From JAEZDP01 sp964430855 (lineage in GTDB: Bacteria; Acidobacteriota; Vicinamibacteria; Vicinamibacterales; Vicinamibacteraceae): 64,000 nt of DNA. Below the pieces are notes generated by a model that saw only the letters and a program-made list of their open reading frames with translations, was not told the DNA's origin and made no database searches. Within the stretch, counting starts at the first letter, position 1; each line of letters starts with the position of its first letter. The position numbers were made by a program, and so were the translations under genes. The stretch lies in NCBI GenBank assembly GCA_964430855.1, contig CAYSHC010000004.1, positions 24,484 to 88,483 on the forward strand. Direction: 5' to 3'. Below are positions 26,026 to 35,919 of the stretch, piece after piece.

Positions 26026-29000
26026 ATGCGTGCCATCCGGACGACACTTCGGGCCCTCGGGATCCTCACGGCGATCCTCGTGTGCCTGCTGGTGCTGGCG
26101 ATCCTCGTGTCACAGACCTCGTGGTTCCGCGACTGGCTCCGCCGGTACGCGATGCGCGAGGCGGCCCAGTTCGTCAACGGACAGCTCCTCATCGGCCGCG
26201 TCGAGGGCGGCCTCTGGGGCGGCGTGCAGCTGCACGACGTCCGCGTCGCCCGCGACGGCGAGACGGTCGTCGGCCTCGACGTGCTCGAGCTCGAGTACAG
26301 CATCGTCGACTTCATCCGCGACGGCATCGCGATTCGGCGCGTCGAGCTGGTGGCGCCGGTCGTGCACCTGCGGCGCGAGGGCGACGTCTGGAATGTCTCG
26401 ACGCTGCTCGTGCCGCAGCCGCCGTCCGACCCCGACGCGCCTGGGACGACGTTCCGCGTGGACGCCATCCGCCTCCGCGATGGCGTGGTGACCGTCGACG
26501 ATCCGGCGTGCCCGCCGCCGACGCCCGGCTGCCTCCCGGCGCGGGTCGAGGCGCTGCGGCTCGAGGGTCGTCTCGCCTCGTCGCCGGAGGCCCTCGAGAC
26601 GTGGGTCGACGACGCGTCGTTTCAGACGTCCGAGCCCGTTCTGGCCGTGCGGCGCCTGGCGGCGGCGCTCCGCATGACCGACGACGACCTCGACGTGACG
26701 GGTATCGAGGTCAGGACCGTGGCCAGCGCACTGGAAGGGCACGCGTCGGTGCGTGATTACGCGTCGGCTCCCGTCATCGACGCGTCCGTTGCCGCGCTCC
26801 CGCTCGCGATGGCGGAGGTGGCGCGGTTTGTGCCCCAGGTCGCCGCCTCCGGGCTGTCGCCGTCGATCCGGCTTTCCGCTCGCGGCCCACTGGACGCCCT
26901 GCGAGTGCAGCTCGACACCACCAGTGACGCCGGGGGCGTACAGGCCGCCCTGGTCGTGGATGCCACGACGCCCACCTACGGCGCGGAGGGCACGGCATCG
27001 GTGCGTGAGCTCGACCTCGCGCCGTGGCTCGGCGACCCGGCCCAGCGGACGCGGCTGACGGCGACGGCCTCGCTCGACGTGACGGGCCGCGACGTGGCGT
27101 CGCTGACCGGGACCGTCACGGTGAAGGCCACTGGTCTCGAGGCGCAGGGATACGCTGTCGAACGCCTCGATGCGCGGGCCGTGATCGCCGACGGCGTTGC
27201 CGATATCGCCGCTGATGCGCACGCGTATGGCGCGGCGCTGACCTCGGCCGGCACGGTACGGCTTCCGGCATCCGCCGAGGCGGACGTGGACGTCAGCCTC
27301 GCGGGCACGTTGCGCGGCGTCGACGTCAGCCGCCTGCCACGACAGCTCGGCGCCCCGCCGCTTGCGACGAACGTGTCGCTCGGCTACCGCGTCAGCGGCA
27401 CGCCGTCGCGGCTCGACGCGTCGGTGACGTTCAAGCCCTCGACGATTGACACGATGACGATCGCGGGCGGCTCGACGGCCTCGGTCCAGGTGCGCGGCGA
27501 GGTCATCGGGTACGACGTCAGGGCTGACGTGAGCGGCCTCGACGTGCAGCGCCTCGGCCAGGTGCTCGACGTTGCCGCCATCGACGCCCCTGCCTATGCC
27601 AGTGACATCGATGGACGCGTGGCCGTGGCAGGGCAGGGCATCACCCTTGCCACCGCCGACGCACGGGCCGAGCTCCACGTCGCGGAGTCGGCGATCGGTG
27701 GCGCGCGAATCCCCGACCTTCGGGCGACGGCGGCGCTGTCGCGCGGTGCCCTGGCCGCGCACGCCGTCGGGCAGGTCGCGGACGTGCGCCCGGAACTCTA
27801 CGCGGGCCGCGATGACGTCGCGGGACGCGTATCGGGGCAGTTCGACGTCAGCGCGTCGGTGCCTGACGTGGCGGCGGACGTCGATCTGCGGTCCGTCGAC
27901 GCACGTGTCGAGGTCACACTCGATCCGTCGGACGTCGGCGGTGTCGCCATCGATGAAGCACAACTGTCGGCCACGCTCGAGAGCGGCGTCGGCGAGATCC
28001 GCGCCCTGCGCGTCGTGTCGCCGGTCGTCGAACTCGACGCGAGCGGGCCCGTCGTGATCGCCGGGCAGGACGCGTCGCGCCTGACCTACGAGGTGACGGT
28101 GAAGGACGTCGGGGCCCTGGCCGACCTCGCGGGCGTCCAAGGCATGGCCGGTCGTGCGCACGTGCGTGGGGTGATGCACGGACCGCCCTCGCTGCTCGTG
28201 GCGGAAGGCAGGCTGTCGGCCGACGACCTCGTGTACGCGGACACCGGCGGCGTAGAGCGCGTCTCGGGTGGCTACCAGGTCACGCTGCCCGAACAGGACG
28301 TCGCGCGGCTGGCCGCGAAGGTGGACATCGACGCCGAGCGCGTCGAGGTCAGCGGGACGCGCCTCGATACGGTCAGCGTTGAAGGGGCGTACGCCGGGAA
28401 GGTGGCCTCGTTCGACGTCAATCTCGCCCAGGACGACCTCCAGGCCGGCGCGTCAGGCCGCGCCGAGCTGCTCGACTCGGCGCAGGTCGTCACCCTGAGC
28501 CGTCTCGAGGCGCGCGCCCCGCGCATGGCGTGGGCACTCGCGCCCGACGCCGTCGCACGCGTCAGGCACGAGGCGGGCCGCGTCGACCTGGAGGGCCTTC
28601 GGCTCGCCGACGGCCAGCAGGCGCTCGAGATCGACGGGGCGATGCAGCTGCCATCCGAGGACGTGGCGTTCACTGCCGACGGCCTCCGCGTCCGCGCCAC
28701 GGCCGTGGACATCGCCCCGCTCGGCGAGCGCTTTGCCCCCGAGCAGCAGCTTGCCGGCCGGCTCGACCTCGATGTGGAGCTCGCGGGCACGCTGGACGCG
28801 GGCGCCGGAAACGGGCACGTCACCGTGCGGGCCGGCTCCGTGCGCGGTTTCGCGTTCGACGAGCTGGCCGCCGATGCCGCGATAGCCGAGGGCACGGCGA
28901 CGATTGACGCCACGCTCCAGCAGGCTCCCGGCTCGGGACTGACGCTGAAGGGTCGCCTTCCGACGACGCGGGGTGGCAGCACGTCCGTGCCGGTGTCGTC

Positions 29001-30531
29001 GCCGCAGCCGGCACCGATCGACCTGACGATCGGCGGGCCCGGTATCGACCTGGCGGTCGTGGAAGGTGTCACCAGCCAGGTGGACGACGTGCGCGGCCGG
29101 CTGATCGTGAACGCACACGTCGGCGGCACGCTCGAGCAGCCGGTCGTCGACGGCATGATCGGCATCCGCGATGGCGCGTTCCACGTCCCGCGCGTCAACG
29201 CCGCCTACGGCGATGTCCAGGCGGAGGTTCACGTCTCGCCGGACGCCGTGCGTGTCGAGCGGCTCGCGCTGCACGACGCGCGGGGCAACGCCCTGAGGGT
29301 GTCGGGGACACTCGCGCTCTCGGGCACCACTGTCGACGACGTGCAACTGCTGGCCAAGGCGTCCGAGTTCCGCGTGCTCGACAACGAGCTGGGCGACGTG
29401 CGGCTGACGGCCGACCTGGCCGTCTCGGGCACCATGGATGCGCCCGTCGTCCGCGGCGCGATCGAGCTGCCGTCGTCGCGCGTGGACATCGACAGGCTGC
29501 TGGTGGCGCTTGCGGAGGAAGACGCCGACCTTCCACGCAATGACGAAGACTACGTGTACACCCCTGCCTATGAGGTGCCGCGTGCCGTCGACGCGACCGT
29601 GGAGCCGCCGCCGGTGATCGACACCGACGAGGTCGATCAGGCGGACAGGACGGACGTGGCGGACGAGCCGCAGGACCCTCCCGCCGACGATCCCGTCGCC
29701 GTCCCGGCCGGCGACGGCGCCGCCCCCGCGCAGCCGGGCCTGCTCGAGGCGGCCACGCTCGACGTACGCCTCGTCGTGCCGGACGACCTCGTCATCCGCG
29801 GCGACGACGTGCGGGTGGCCGACGGGCCGTCCCTGGGCGACCTGAACATCACCGTGGGTGCCGACCTGACGGCCACGTCGGAGCCCGGCTCGCCCCTCGT
29901 CCTGGCGGGCGCCATCACGACCGTCCGCGGCTACTACGACTTCCAGGGACGCCGCTTCACCGTCGTGCGCGACGGCACCGTCCGCTTCGACGGGCCCGAC
30001 ATCACCGATCCGTCCCTCGACATCGCCGCGACGCGTGACATCTCGGGCGTCGAGGCGCGCATCGCCGTCCTCGGCACGGCACAGCAGCCCCGACTCGAGC
30101 TCTCGAGCACGCCCAGCCTGGACGAGGCCGACATCCTCGCGCTCATCGTGTTCAACAGGCCGCTCGACGACCTCGGCAGCGGCGAGCAGGTGTCGCTCGC
30201 GCAGCGGGCAGGCGAGCTGGTGGGCGGACGGCTGACCGGCGGCCTGTCGACGAGCCTGCGCGATGCGATCGGCGTGGACCAGTTCGAGGTCGACGCGTTC
30301 TCGTCGGCGGGGCCCAACGTGACGCTGGGCAACAGGCTCGGCGAGCGCATCTACGTGCGCATCCGCCAGCAGCTCGGCGCGCAGGACGTGAGCCAGCTGC
30401 TGCTCGAGTACGAACTGCTGCGCAACCTCCGGCTCCAGACGTCGGTCGCGCAGGGCGGGCGCACCAACAGGTCGCCGGGCCAGCGCATCGAGCGCAACGG
30501 CATCGACCTGCTCTACTTCTTCTACTACTGA
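26026..30531 (+). CDS. tamB: Translocation/assembly module protein TamB (DUF490, AsmA-like)
   Basis: 1501 residues. An N-terminal membrane anchor (ALGILTAILVCLLVLAILVS, about 10-30) is followed by a very long run of beta-repeats alternating hydrophobic residues (repeating-beta-groove fold). The C-terminal TamB domain (about 1330-1501) carries RGYYDFQGRRFTVVRDGTVR, LSSTPSLDEADILALIVFN and the terminal LLYFFYY. TamB-like proteins bridge inner and outer membranes and are linked to phospholipid transport and outer-membrane protein assembly. An acidic, proline-rich insert (about 1185-1240, EPPPVIDTDEVDQADRTD) is unusual. It is the second gene of the Omp85 operon. Confidence 0.93.
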   Translation: MRAIRTTLRALGILTAILVCLLVLAILVSQTSWFRDWLRRYAMREAAQFVNGQLLIGRVEGGLWGGVQLHDVRVARDGETVVGLDVLELEYSIVDFIRDGIAIRRVELVAPVVHLRREGDVWNVSTLLVPQPPSDPDAPGTTFRVDAIRLRDGVVTVDDPACPPPTPGCLPARVEALRLEGRLASSPEALETWVDDASFQTSEPVLAVRRLAAALRMTDDDLDVTGIEVRTVASALEGHASVRDYASAPVIDASVAALPLAMAEVARFVPQVAASGLSPSIRLSARGPLDALRVQLDTTSDAGGVQAALVVDATTPTYGAEGTASVRELDLAPWLGDPAQRTRLTATASLDVTGRDVASLTGTVTVKATGLEAQGYAVERLDARAVIADGVADIAADAHAYGAALTSAGTVRLPASAEADVDVSLAGTLRGVDVSRLPRQLGAPPLATNVSLGYRVSGTPSRLDASVTFKPSTIDTMTIAGGSTASVQVRGEVIGYDVRADVSGLDVQRLGQVLDVAAIDAPAYASDIDGRVAVAGQGITLATADARAELHVAESAIGGARIPDLRATAALSRGALAAHAVGQVADVRPELYAGRDDVAGRVSGQFDVSASVPDVAADVDLRSVDARVEVTLDPSDVGGVAIDEAQLSATLESGVGEIRALRVVSPVVELDASGPVVIAGQDASRLTYEVTVKDVGALADLAGVQGMAGRAHVRGVMHGPPSLLVAEGRLSADDLVYADTGGVERVSGGYQVTLPEQDVARLAAKVDIDAERVEVSGTRLDTVSVEGAYAGKVASFDVNLAQDDLQAGASGRAELLDSAQVVTLSRLEARAPRMAWALAPDAVARVRHEAGRVDLEGLRLADGQQALEIDGAMQLPSEDVAFTADGLRVRATAVDIAPLGERFAPEQQLAGRLDLDVELAGTLDAGAGNGHVTVRAGSVRGFAFDELAADAAIAEGTATIDATLQQAPGSGLTLKGRLPTTRGGSTSVPVSSPQPAPIDLTIGGPGIDLAVVEGVTSQVDDVRGRLIVNAHVGGTLEQPVVDGMIGIRDGAFHVPRVNAAYGDVQAEVHVSPDAVRVERLALHDARGNALRVSGTLALSGTTVDDVQLLAKASEFRVLDNELGDVRLTADLAVSGTMDAPVVRGAIELPSSRVDIDRLLVALAEEDADLPRNDEDYVYTPAYEVPRAVDATVEPPPVIDTDEVDQADRTDVADEPQDPPADDPVAVPAGDGAAPAQPGLLEAATLDVRLVVPDDLVIRGDDVRVADGPSLGDLNITVGADLTATSEPGSPLVLAGAITTVRGYYDFQGRRFTVVRDGTVRFDGPDITDPSLDIAATRDISGVEARIAVLGTAQQPRLELSSTPSLDEADILALIVFNRPLDDLGSGEQVSLAQRAGELVGGRLTGGLSTSLRDAIGVDQFEVDAFSSAGPNVTLGNRLGERIYVRIRQQLGAQDVSQLLLEYELLRNLRLQTSVAQGGRTNRSPGQRIERNGIDLLYFFYY

Positions 30532-30606
30532 CGCCCCCGCGTGTTTTCGCTTTCCTTGCGGCTCGTCCTGCTGCAAGCTGCTGTCCTCCAACGGAGGGAG
30601 GACTCC

Positions 30607-33600
30607 ATGGCCCAACGACTCGTGTGCCTGTGCCTCATATGGTGCGTTGTCGGCATGGCTGTGCCGGCGCGCGCGCAGTTTGACGCCGCCAGCGTGCTGG
30701 GGATCATCACCGACCAGTCCGGTGCTGCCATCCCGGGCGTGACGGTGACGCTCACCAGCCCCGCGACCGGCTTCACGGCGACGACGGTCACCGACGAACG
30801 CGGGCAGTACCAGTTCCTGAACGTGCGCATCGGCACCTACACGCTGCGCGCGGAGCTCGAAGGGTTCTCGACGGCCGTCGCCGACGAGTTCGCGGTCACC
30901 GTCGGCGCCAGGCAGCGTGTCGACCTGTCGCTGGCCGTGGGCGGCATCGGCGAGACCGTCCAGGTGACCGGCGCCGCGCGACTGCTCGAGAGCGAGTCGA
31001 GCGACCGCGGCACGATCATCAGCCGCGAGCAGATCGTCAACCTGCCGCTGAACGGGCGGGCCTACGCCGACCTCGCGCTGCTGAGCCCGGGCGTGCGCCG
31101 CTCGTCGATTGCCAACTCGCGCGACGCGTCGTTCAACGTCAACGGATTGCGCAGCGCGCTCAACAACTTCATCCTCGACGGCGTCGACAACAACTCCTAC
31201 GGCACGAGCAACCAGGGGTTTTCGAACCAGGTCGTCCAGGTCACGCCCGATGCCGTGGAGGAGTTCAAGGTCCAGACCAACAACTTCAGCGCCGAGTACG
31301 GGCGCGCCGGCGGCGCGGTGATCAACGCGACGTTCCGGAGCGGCACCAACCAGTTCCGTGGCGCCGTCTGGGAGTTCAACCGCAACACGTCGCTCAACGC
31401 GACGGGGTTCTTCAAGCCGACGTCGGGCGTGAAGCCCCAGATGAACCGCAACCAGTTCGGCGGGGTGTTCGGCGGCCCGATCGTCCGCGACCGCGCGTTC
31501 TTCTTCGCCAACTACGAGGGGTTCCGGCAGGTGTCGCGCGACCTGACGTTTGCGAGCATCCCGACGCTCGAGCAGCGCCAGGGCAATCTCGGTGTCCCCG
31601 TGCGTCATCCGATCACGGGCGAGCTCTACGCCGACGGGGTGATCCCCGCCTCGGCCATCACGCCGTTTGCCCGCGCCGTGCTCGACGGGCTCCCGGCGCC
31701 GACGCGTGACGGCATCTCCAACAACTTCGACTCGCTGCCGCGGCGCCAGGACTACAACGACAAGTTCGACATCAAGGTCGACCAGCGCCTGCGGCCCGGC
31801 ACGACGGCGTTTGTGCGCTTCAGCCACCGGGACGTCGACAACTTCGAGCCCCCGCCCATCCCTGGCGAGACCAGCTCGCCGTCAAACGCCTACGTCGACG
31901 TGCTGAACCAGCAGCTCGCCGGCGGATTCACGCAGACGATCTCGTCGAACTCGCTGCTCGAGGTGCGCATCGGCATCAATCGCACGAAGGCCGGCAAGAC
32001 GGCGTTCGGCACCGGCACGCCGACCATGCTCGATCGCTTCGGCATCACCGGGCTGCCCACCGACACGGTGTTTGCCGGCGGACTCACGCAGCAGTCGGTG
32101 AGCGGGTGGACGGCCTGGGGCCGCCAGAACAGCAACCCCCAGTACCAGGACCCGTTCGTCGTCGACGCGCGCGTCAACTACTCCTGGATTGCCGGCCAGC
32201 ACACGCTCAAGGCCGGCTACGAGTACCAGGCCATCAACACCGAGGTGGACGACGTGCACCCGAAGTACGGCCACGACAGCTACTCGGGCCAGTTCAGCCG
32301 GCCGGCGAACGCGCCGGCGAACCCCGCGCTCTACAACCTCGCCGACTTCATGTTCGGCGCGCGCAGCAGCTACGAGCTCGTCAACCCGTTCGTCTTCCAA
32401 CTGCGGCAGCGGATGCACTTCGGCTACCTCCAGGACGACTGGAAGGTTGCGCCCAACCTGACGCTGAACCTCGGCCTCCGCTACGAGTTCGCCACGCCGC
32501 AGTGGGAGGCGGGCAACAACCTGACCAACTTCGACCCCGAGACGCAGACCCTCATCCAGGCCCGCGACGGCTCGATCTACGACAGGGCGCTCGTGCACCC
32601 CGATCGCAACAACTTCGCGCCGCGTGTCGGCGTGGCCTACACCGTCACGCCGAAGACCGTCCTGCGGTCGGCCTACGGCATGAGCTACATCCACTTCAAC
32701 AGGCTGGGCGGCGAAAACCTGCTCTCGTTCAACGGGCCGCACGTCGTGCCCATCGCCATCGCGCAGCAGCCCTCGCAGGGGCCGTGCGCGCCGGGGCAGG
32801 CGCCGACGACCTGCTTCCGCACGACGCAGGAGGGGTATCCCGAAGGCCTGAACGTCCCGGAGAACTACGACCCGCTGAACGGGCGCGTCAACCACATCCC
32901 GAGCGACCTGCGGACAGGTTACGTCCAGAGCTGGCACGTCACGGTGCAGCGCGAGCTGCTGCCGAACCTGATGGTGGACGTGGCCTACATCGGCAACAAG
33001 AGCGACAAGCTGATGATCCTTGCCGACCTCAACCAGGCCCGCCCGAACGGCCCCGACGAGAACACGCTGCTCCAGCTCCGGCGGCCGATCCAGGGGTACC
33101 AGTTCATCCAGACGGCCTTCGACGGAGGCCGCGCCGACTACCGCGCGCTGCAGGTGAAGGTCGAGCGGCGCTGGTCGGGATCGCTGTACCTGCTCAACAG
33201 CTTCACGTGGTCGCGCGCGCGTGACAACGCGTCGGGGCACCTCGAGACGGCCAACGGCGACAACAGCCGCGTCAACTACGCCGACATCGAGAGCGAGTTC
33301 GGCATCTCCGGCTACAACCAGCCCCTCAACAACACCACGTCGATCGTCTGGGAGGTGCCGTTCGGGCAGGGCCGCCGCTGGGGGCAGGCGCTGCATCCGG
33401 TCGTCGAGGCGCTCGCGGGCGGCTGGAGGGTGACCGCGATCAACATGATGACGAGCGGCCTGCCGGTAAACCTGACCTACAGCCCGACGGCGGTGTTCTC
33501 GGTGAGCAGCGCGCCGACGTACCGGCCGAACGTGAGCGGCGAAATCTACGCGCCAGAGGGCCAGCAGACCATCGACAACTGGTTCAACGCCGACAACATC

Positions 33601-33873
33601 ACCATCCCCACCGACCGCTCGCGGCCGTTCGGCAACGCCCCGCGCAACGCGGCCCGCGGGCCGGCGAGCTACACGCTGGACCTCGGGCTGCACAAGCAGT
33701 TCGCGCTCGGGGACGTCCGCCGGCTCGAGTTCCGCGTCGAGGCGTTCAACGTGTTCAACACCACGAACTTCGGCGCGCCGAGCGGCAACCGCAGCTCGAC
33801 CAACTTCGGCACGATCCGGTCGCTGGCGACGACGCCGCGGCAGGTACAGCTCGGCGTACGCTTCGCGTTCTGA
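30607..33873 (+). CDS. TonB-dependent receptor, Oar-like with N-terminal carboxypeptidase-regulatory domain
   Basis: 1088 residues from the ATG at 30607 with ribosome site GGAGGGA. A signal peptide ends at ARAQ, followed by a CarboxypepD_reg domain (GAAIPGVTVTLTSPATG; ERGQYQFLNVRIGTYTL), a plug (EQIVNLPLNGRAYADL, NFILDGVDNNSYG) and a long barrel ending in LGVRFAF. Oar-like receptors are expanded in Acidobacteriota and are thought to import or bind large substrates through TonB. The ligand is unknown. It lies 75 bp after tamB, and read-through from the Omp85-TamB operon is possible. A strong hairpin follows. Confidence 0.92.
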   Translation: MAQRLVCLCLIWCVVGMAVPARAQFDAASVLGIITDQSGAAIPGVTVTLTSPATGFTATTVTDERGQYQFLNVRIGTYTLRAELEGFSTAVADEFAVTVGARQRVDLSLAVGGIGETVQVTGAARLLESESSDRGTIISREQIVNLPLNGRAYADLALLSPGVRRSSIANSRDASFNVNGLRSALNNFILDGVDNNSYGTSNQGFSNQVVQVTPDAVEEFKVQTNNFSAEYGRAGGAVINATFRSGTNQFRGAVWEFNRNTSLNATGFFKPTSGVKPQMNRNQFGGVFGGPIVRDRAFFFANYEGFRQVSRDLTFASIPTLEQRQGNLGVPVRHPITGELYADGVIPASAITPFARAVLDGLPAPTRDGISNNFDSLPRRQDYNDKFDIKVDQRLRPGTTAFVRFSHRDVDNFEPPPIPGETSSPSNAYVDVLNQQLAGGFTQTISSNSLLEVRIGINRTKAGKTAFGTGTPTMLDRFGITGLPTDTVFAGGLTQQSVSGWTAWGRQNSNPQYQDPFVVDARVNYSWIAGQHTLKAGYEYQAINTEVDDVHPKYGHDSYSGQFSRPANAPANPALYNLADFMFGARSSYELVNPFVFQLRQRMHFGYLQDDWKVAPNLTLNLGLRYEFATPQWEAGNNLTNFDPETQTLIQARDGSIYDRALVHPDRNNFAPRVGVAYTVTPKTVLRSAYGMSYIHFNRLGGENLLSFNGPHVVPIAIAQQPSQGPCAPGQAPTTCFRTTQEGYPEGLNVPENYDPLNGRVNHIPSDLRTGYVQSWHVTVQRELLPNLMVDVAYIGNKSDKLMILADLNQARPNGPDENTLLQLRRPIQGYQFIQTAFDGGRADYRALQVKVERRWSGSLYLLNSFTWSRARDNASGHLETANGDNSRVNYADIESEFGISGYNQPLNNTTSIVWEVPFGQGRRWGQALHPVVEALAGGWRVTAINMMTSGLPVNLTYSPTAVFSVSSAPTYRPNVSGEIYAPEGQQTIDNWFNADNITIPTDRSRPFGNAPRNAARGPASYTLDLGLHKQFALGDVRRLEFRVEAFNVFNTTNFGAPSGNRSSTNFGTIRSLATTPRQVQLGVRFAF

Positions 33874-33880
33874 GGGGAAA

Positions 33881-33907
33881 CGGGACGGCCCGGCCAGGGC
33901 CGTCCCG
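33881..33907. terminator. Bidirectional terminator-like hairpin
   Basis: An 11-bp perfect stem (CGGGACGGCCC / GGGCCGTCCCG) with loop GGCCA lies 8 bp after the receptor stop and 6 bp before the end of the convergent racemase-like gene. There is no T-tract. Confidence 0.7.
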
Positions 33908-33912
33908 CGTCG

Positions 33913-35253
33913 TCACTCCGCAGCCGCCCAGGCAGGAGGCGACTCGAGCCGGTAGAGCATCTCGCCCGCCTTCCGCACGAGCAGGACACCCTCGTCCTCG
34001 CGGTTGGCGTACGACTCGACGTCGATCGACGCGGGGTCGCGATACCCGAGGTTGATGCGGCGGCACACCTCCTCGGGGATGCCGCTGGCCACCGTCACCT
34101 GGATGCGGCATCGTTCGACGCCGTCCTCGTAGGTGCCGATGCCGCGGACGTGAGTGGAGTGGGCGAGCACTCCCCACGGGTAGTGGCTGAAACGATCCCA
34201 CTGCGCGCGGAAGTAGTCGCGGCAGTGGTAGCCGACCTCCAGCAGGGTCCGGCCGTGCGTCACCGAGACCTCGGTGATGTGCGGCGCATAGAGAATCAGC
34301 TCGCCCCCGTCGGCCACGACCGGCTCGAGCTTGTACATCCCCTTGCCTCCGGTCCAGAGGTCGGCATACATCGCCGGCAGGCACGAGAGCACCGTGTGGA
34401 ACGGGCGCGGCTTGGTGATGATGTGCGTGCGGCGCGAGAGCTCGCTCGCGCGGTCCCACGCCGCTTCGGGCGTGCCGCCGAAGATGCCTGCCAGCGATCC
34501 GTCGGGGCGTACGACGAGGCAGAGGCATGCCTTGGGAACCGTCACCATCGCGCCCGCCGCGTCGACGATCTTCCGCACCGGCGTCCACTTGCTCCCGATG
34601 ATCATCGGGTTGGTGACGACGGCGCCGAGCCAATGGAAGAAGTTCAGGATGCCGGGGCCGCTGATGCCGGGGAACAGGTACTTGTTGCCGCCCGAGAAGC
34701 CGACGACCTCGTGCGGGAAGACCGGCCCGATGATGATCAGCTCGTCGTAGTCGAAGACGCGCCGGTTCACCTCGACGGGAACGTCCATCGCGAAGAGGCC
34801 GCCCGTGAGGGCATGGACGCGTGCCTCGTCGATGACGCCGATCTGCTGGAGGGCGGCCGGGTTGTTCCACTCGTGGTTGATGAACGCGACGTGGCGGTAC
34901 CGGCCGCGCCGCTCCTCGGGCGTCATCTCGAGGCGCCGGCAGATCGCCGCTTCGTCCATCGGTTGATGCGTGCCGAGCGCGACCATCACGTCGAGCTGCG
35001 CCGCGGCGCCGCCGATGTGGTCGAAGAGCTGCCTGAAAACCAGGCCCACCGGCGCGGTGCGCGTGCCGTCCGGCACGATGACAAGGACACGGCGTCCGCG
35101 GTAGCGGTCGTCGGAGCAGCTCGTCGCGACGACCTCGGCGACAGCGTCCGGAGACAACGGCTCGGCGCCCATGGCCTCGGCCGCGACGGGTTCGGAAGGC
35201 GGGTGCATGGTCGGCTGATCATGGTCCGCGGCACGGACCTCGGCGTCCATCAT
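33913..35253 (-). CDS. Nickel-pincer racemase-like protein (LarA family, DUF2088)
   Basis: 446 residues. The LarA signatures are present: PDGTRTAP (61-68), VALGTHQPM with H96, FPHEVVGFSGGNKYLFPG with H181 and K191, and H207 in NFFHWLG. The H-to-K spacing of 10 and H-to-H spacing of 26 reproduce the H174/K184/H200 arrangement of Lactobacillus lactate racemase, where the lysine carries the nickel-pincer nucleotide. LarA homologues racemise or epimerise alpha-hydroxy acids. The cofactor genes larB, larC and larE are not in the window. The first codons are uncertain (MM start; another ATG at 35208). Confidence 0.9.
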   Translation of the reverse strand: MMDAEVRAADHDQPTMHPPSEPVAAEAMGAEPLSPDAVAEVVATSCSDDRYRGRRVLVIVPDGTRTAPVGLVFRQLFDHIGGAAAQLDVMVALGTHQPMDEAAICRRLEMTPEERRGRYRHVAFINHEWNNPAALQQIGVIDEARVHALTGGLFAMDVPVEVNRRVFDYDELIIIGPVFPHEVVGFSGGNKYLFPGISGPGILNFFHWLGAVVTNPMIIGSKWTPVRKIVDAAGAMVTVPKACLCLVVRPDGSLAGIFGGTPEAAWDRASELSRRTHIITKPRPFHTVLSCLPAMYADLWTGGKGMYKLEPVVADGGELILYAPHITEVSVTHGRTLLEVGYHCRDYFRAQWDRFSHYPWGVLAHSTHVRGIGTYEDGVERCRIQVTVASGIPEEVCRRINLGYRDPASIDVESYANREDEGVLLVRKAGEMLYRLESPPAWAAAE

Positions 35254-35271
35254 AGGCCCGAATGACGCGCG

Positions 35272-35919
35272 TCACGCGGAGGGCTTGCGCCCGACCTTGC
35301 GCAGGCCCGTCAGCATCGCGCGAAAGCCGTCCACCGCGCCCCGCCACGCGGCCCGGTCGTCGGCCTCGGCGGCTCCGGCCAGGGAGACCGCGTACAGATG
35401 CGCAGGACCTTCGAAGACGAGGACGATGACGTCCGACCGTCCCTCGCCGGTGATCGCGCGGCCGTCGAAGCCGAACATCGTGGCGTGGCCGAAGCCGTCG
35501 AGGCCGCTGATGGGCACGTTGGCGTTGCGCCACTTCGGCTTTGCCACGGCGACGTTCATCGACGTGAGCCTCGCGAGCGCGCTCGCGACCGCAGCGACCT
35601 GCGCCTGGCGATCTCCGTCGGGAGTCGTCCTCGGGATGGCGACGAAGGTGATGACGCCCGAGACGACATCGTCTACCGTCGTGCGCGTGGCGACGCAGCC
35701 TGTCTGGCCGGGCGGCAGCGTCCCGGCAGGCTGCACCGTCCAGGTGCCATCCTCCGGCCTGCTCCAGACGCCATCGGCCGGCAGGGCCAGGTCACCGGCC
35801 ACGCAGCGGTCCGCCGCCCGTCGTGACAAGCCGGCCTGCTGGCCGGCTGCCGGCAGGGCGACGACGACGAGGCTCGCCGCGGCGGCGACGGAGGCGGCGC
35901 CCATCACTCGCGACGTCAT
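35272..35919 (-). CDS. Secreted hypothetical protein
   Basis: 215 residues from the ATG at 35919, overlapping the upstream stop as ATGA. A signal peptide (GAASVAAAASLVVVALPAAG) ends near residue 26. The mature part has two cysteines (DRCVAGD and TGCVATR) that could pair, then an alpha/beta region (SGVITFVAIPRTT, VIVLVFEGPAHLYAVSLAG). I do not recognise the family; it reads like a PsbP/DUF1795-type fold that senses or binds lipids, but that is a guess. Coupling to a membrane glycosyltransferase-like gene suggests a shared process at the cell envelope. Confidence 0.75.
   Translation of the reverse strand: MTSRVMGAASVAAAASLVVVALPAAGQQAGLSRRAADRCVAGDLALPADGVWSRPEDGTWTVQPAGTLPPGQTGCVATRTTVDDVVSGVITFVAIPRTTPDGDRQAQVAAVASALARLTSMNVAVAKPKWRNANVPISGLDGFGHATMFGFDGRAITGEGRSDVIVLVFEGPAHLYAVSLAGAAEADDRAAWRGAVDGFRAMLTGLRKVGRKPSA

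Noticed and set aside
28453..31827. A 1124-codon open frame on the minus strand
   Set aside because: It lies antisense across tamB and the start of the receptor gene, has arginine/valine-rich composition, no domain motifs, and is explained by the absence of stops in G+C-rich DNA.
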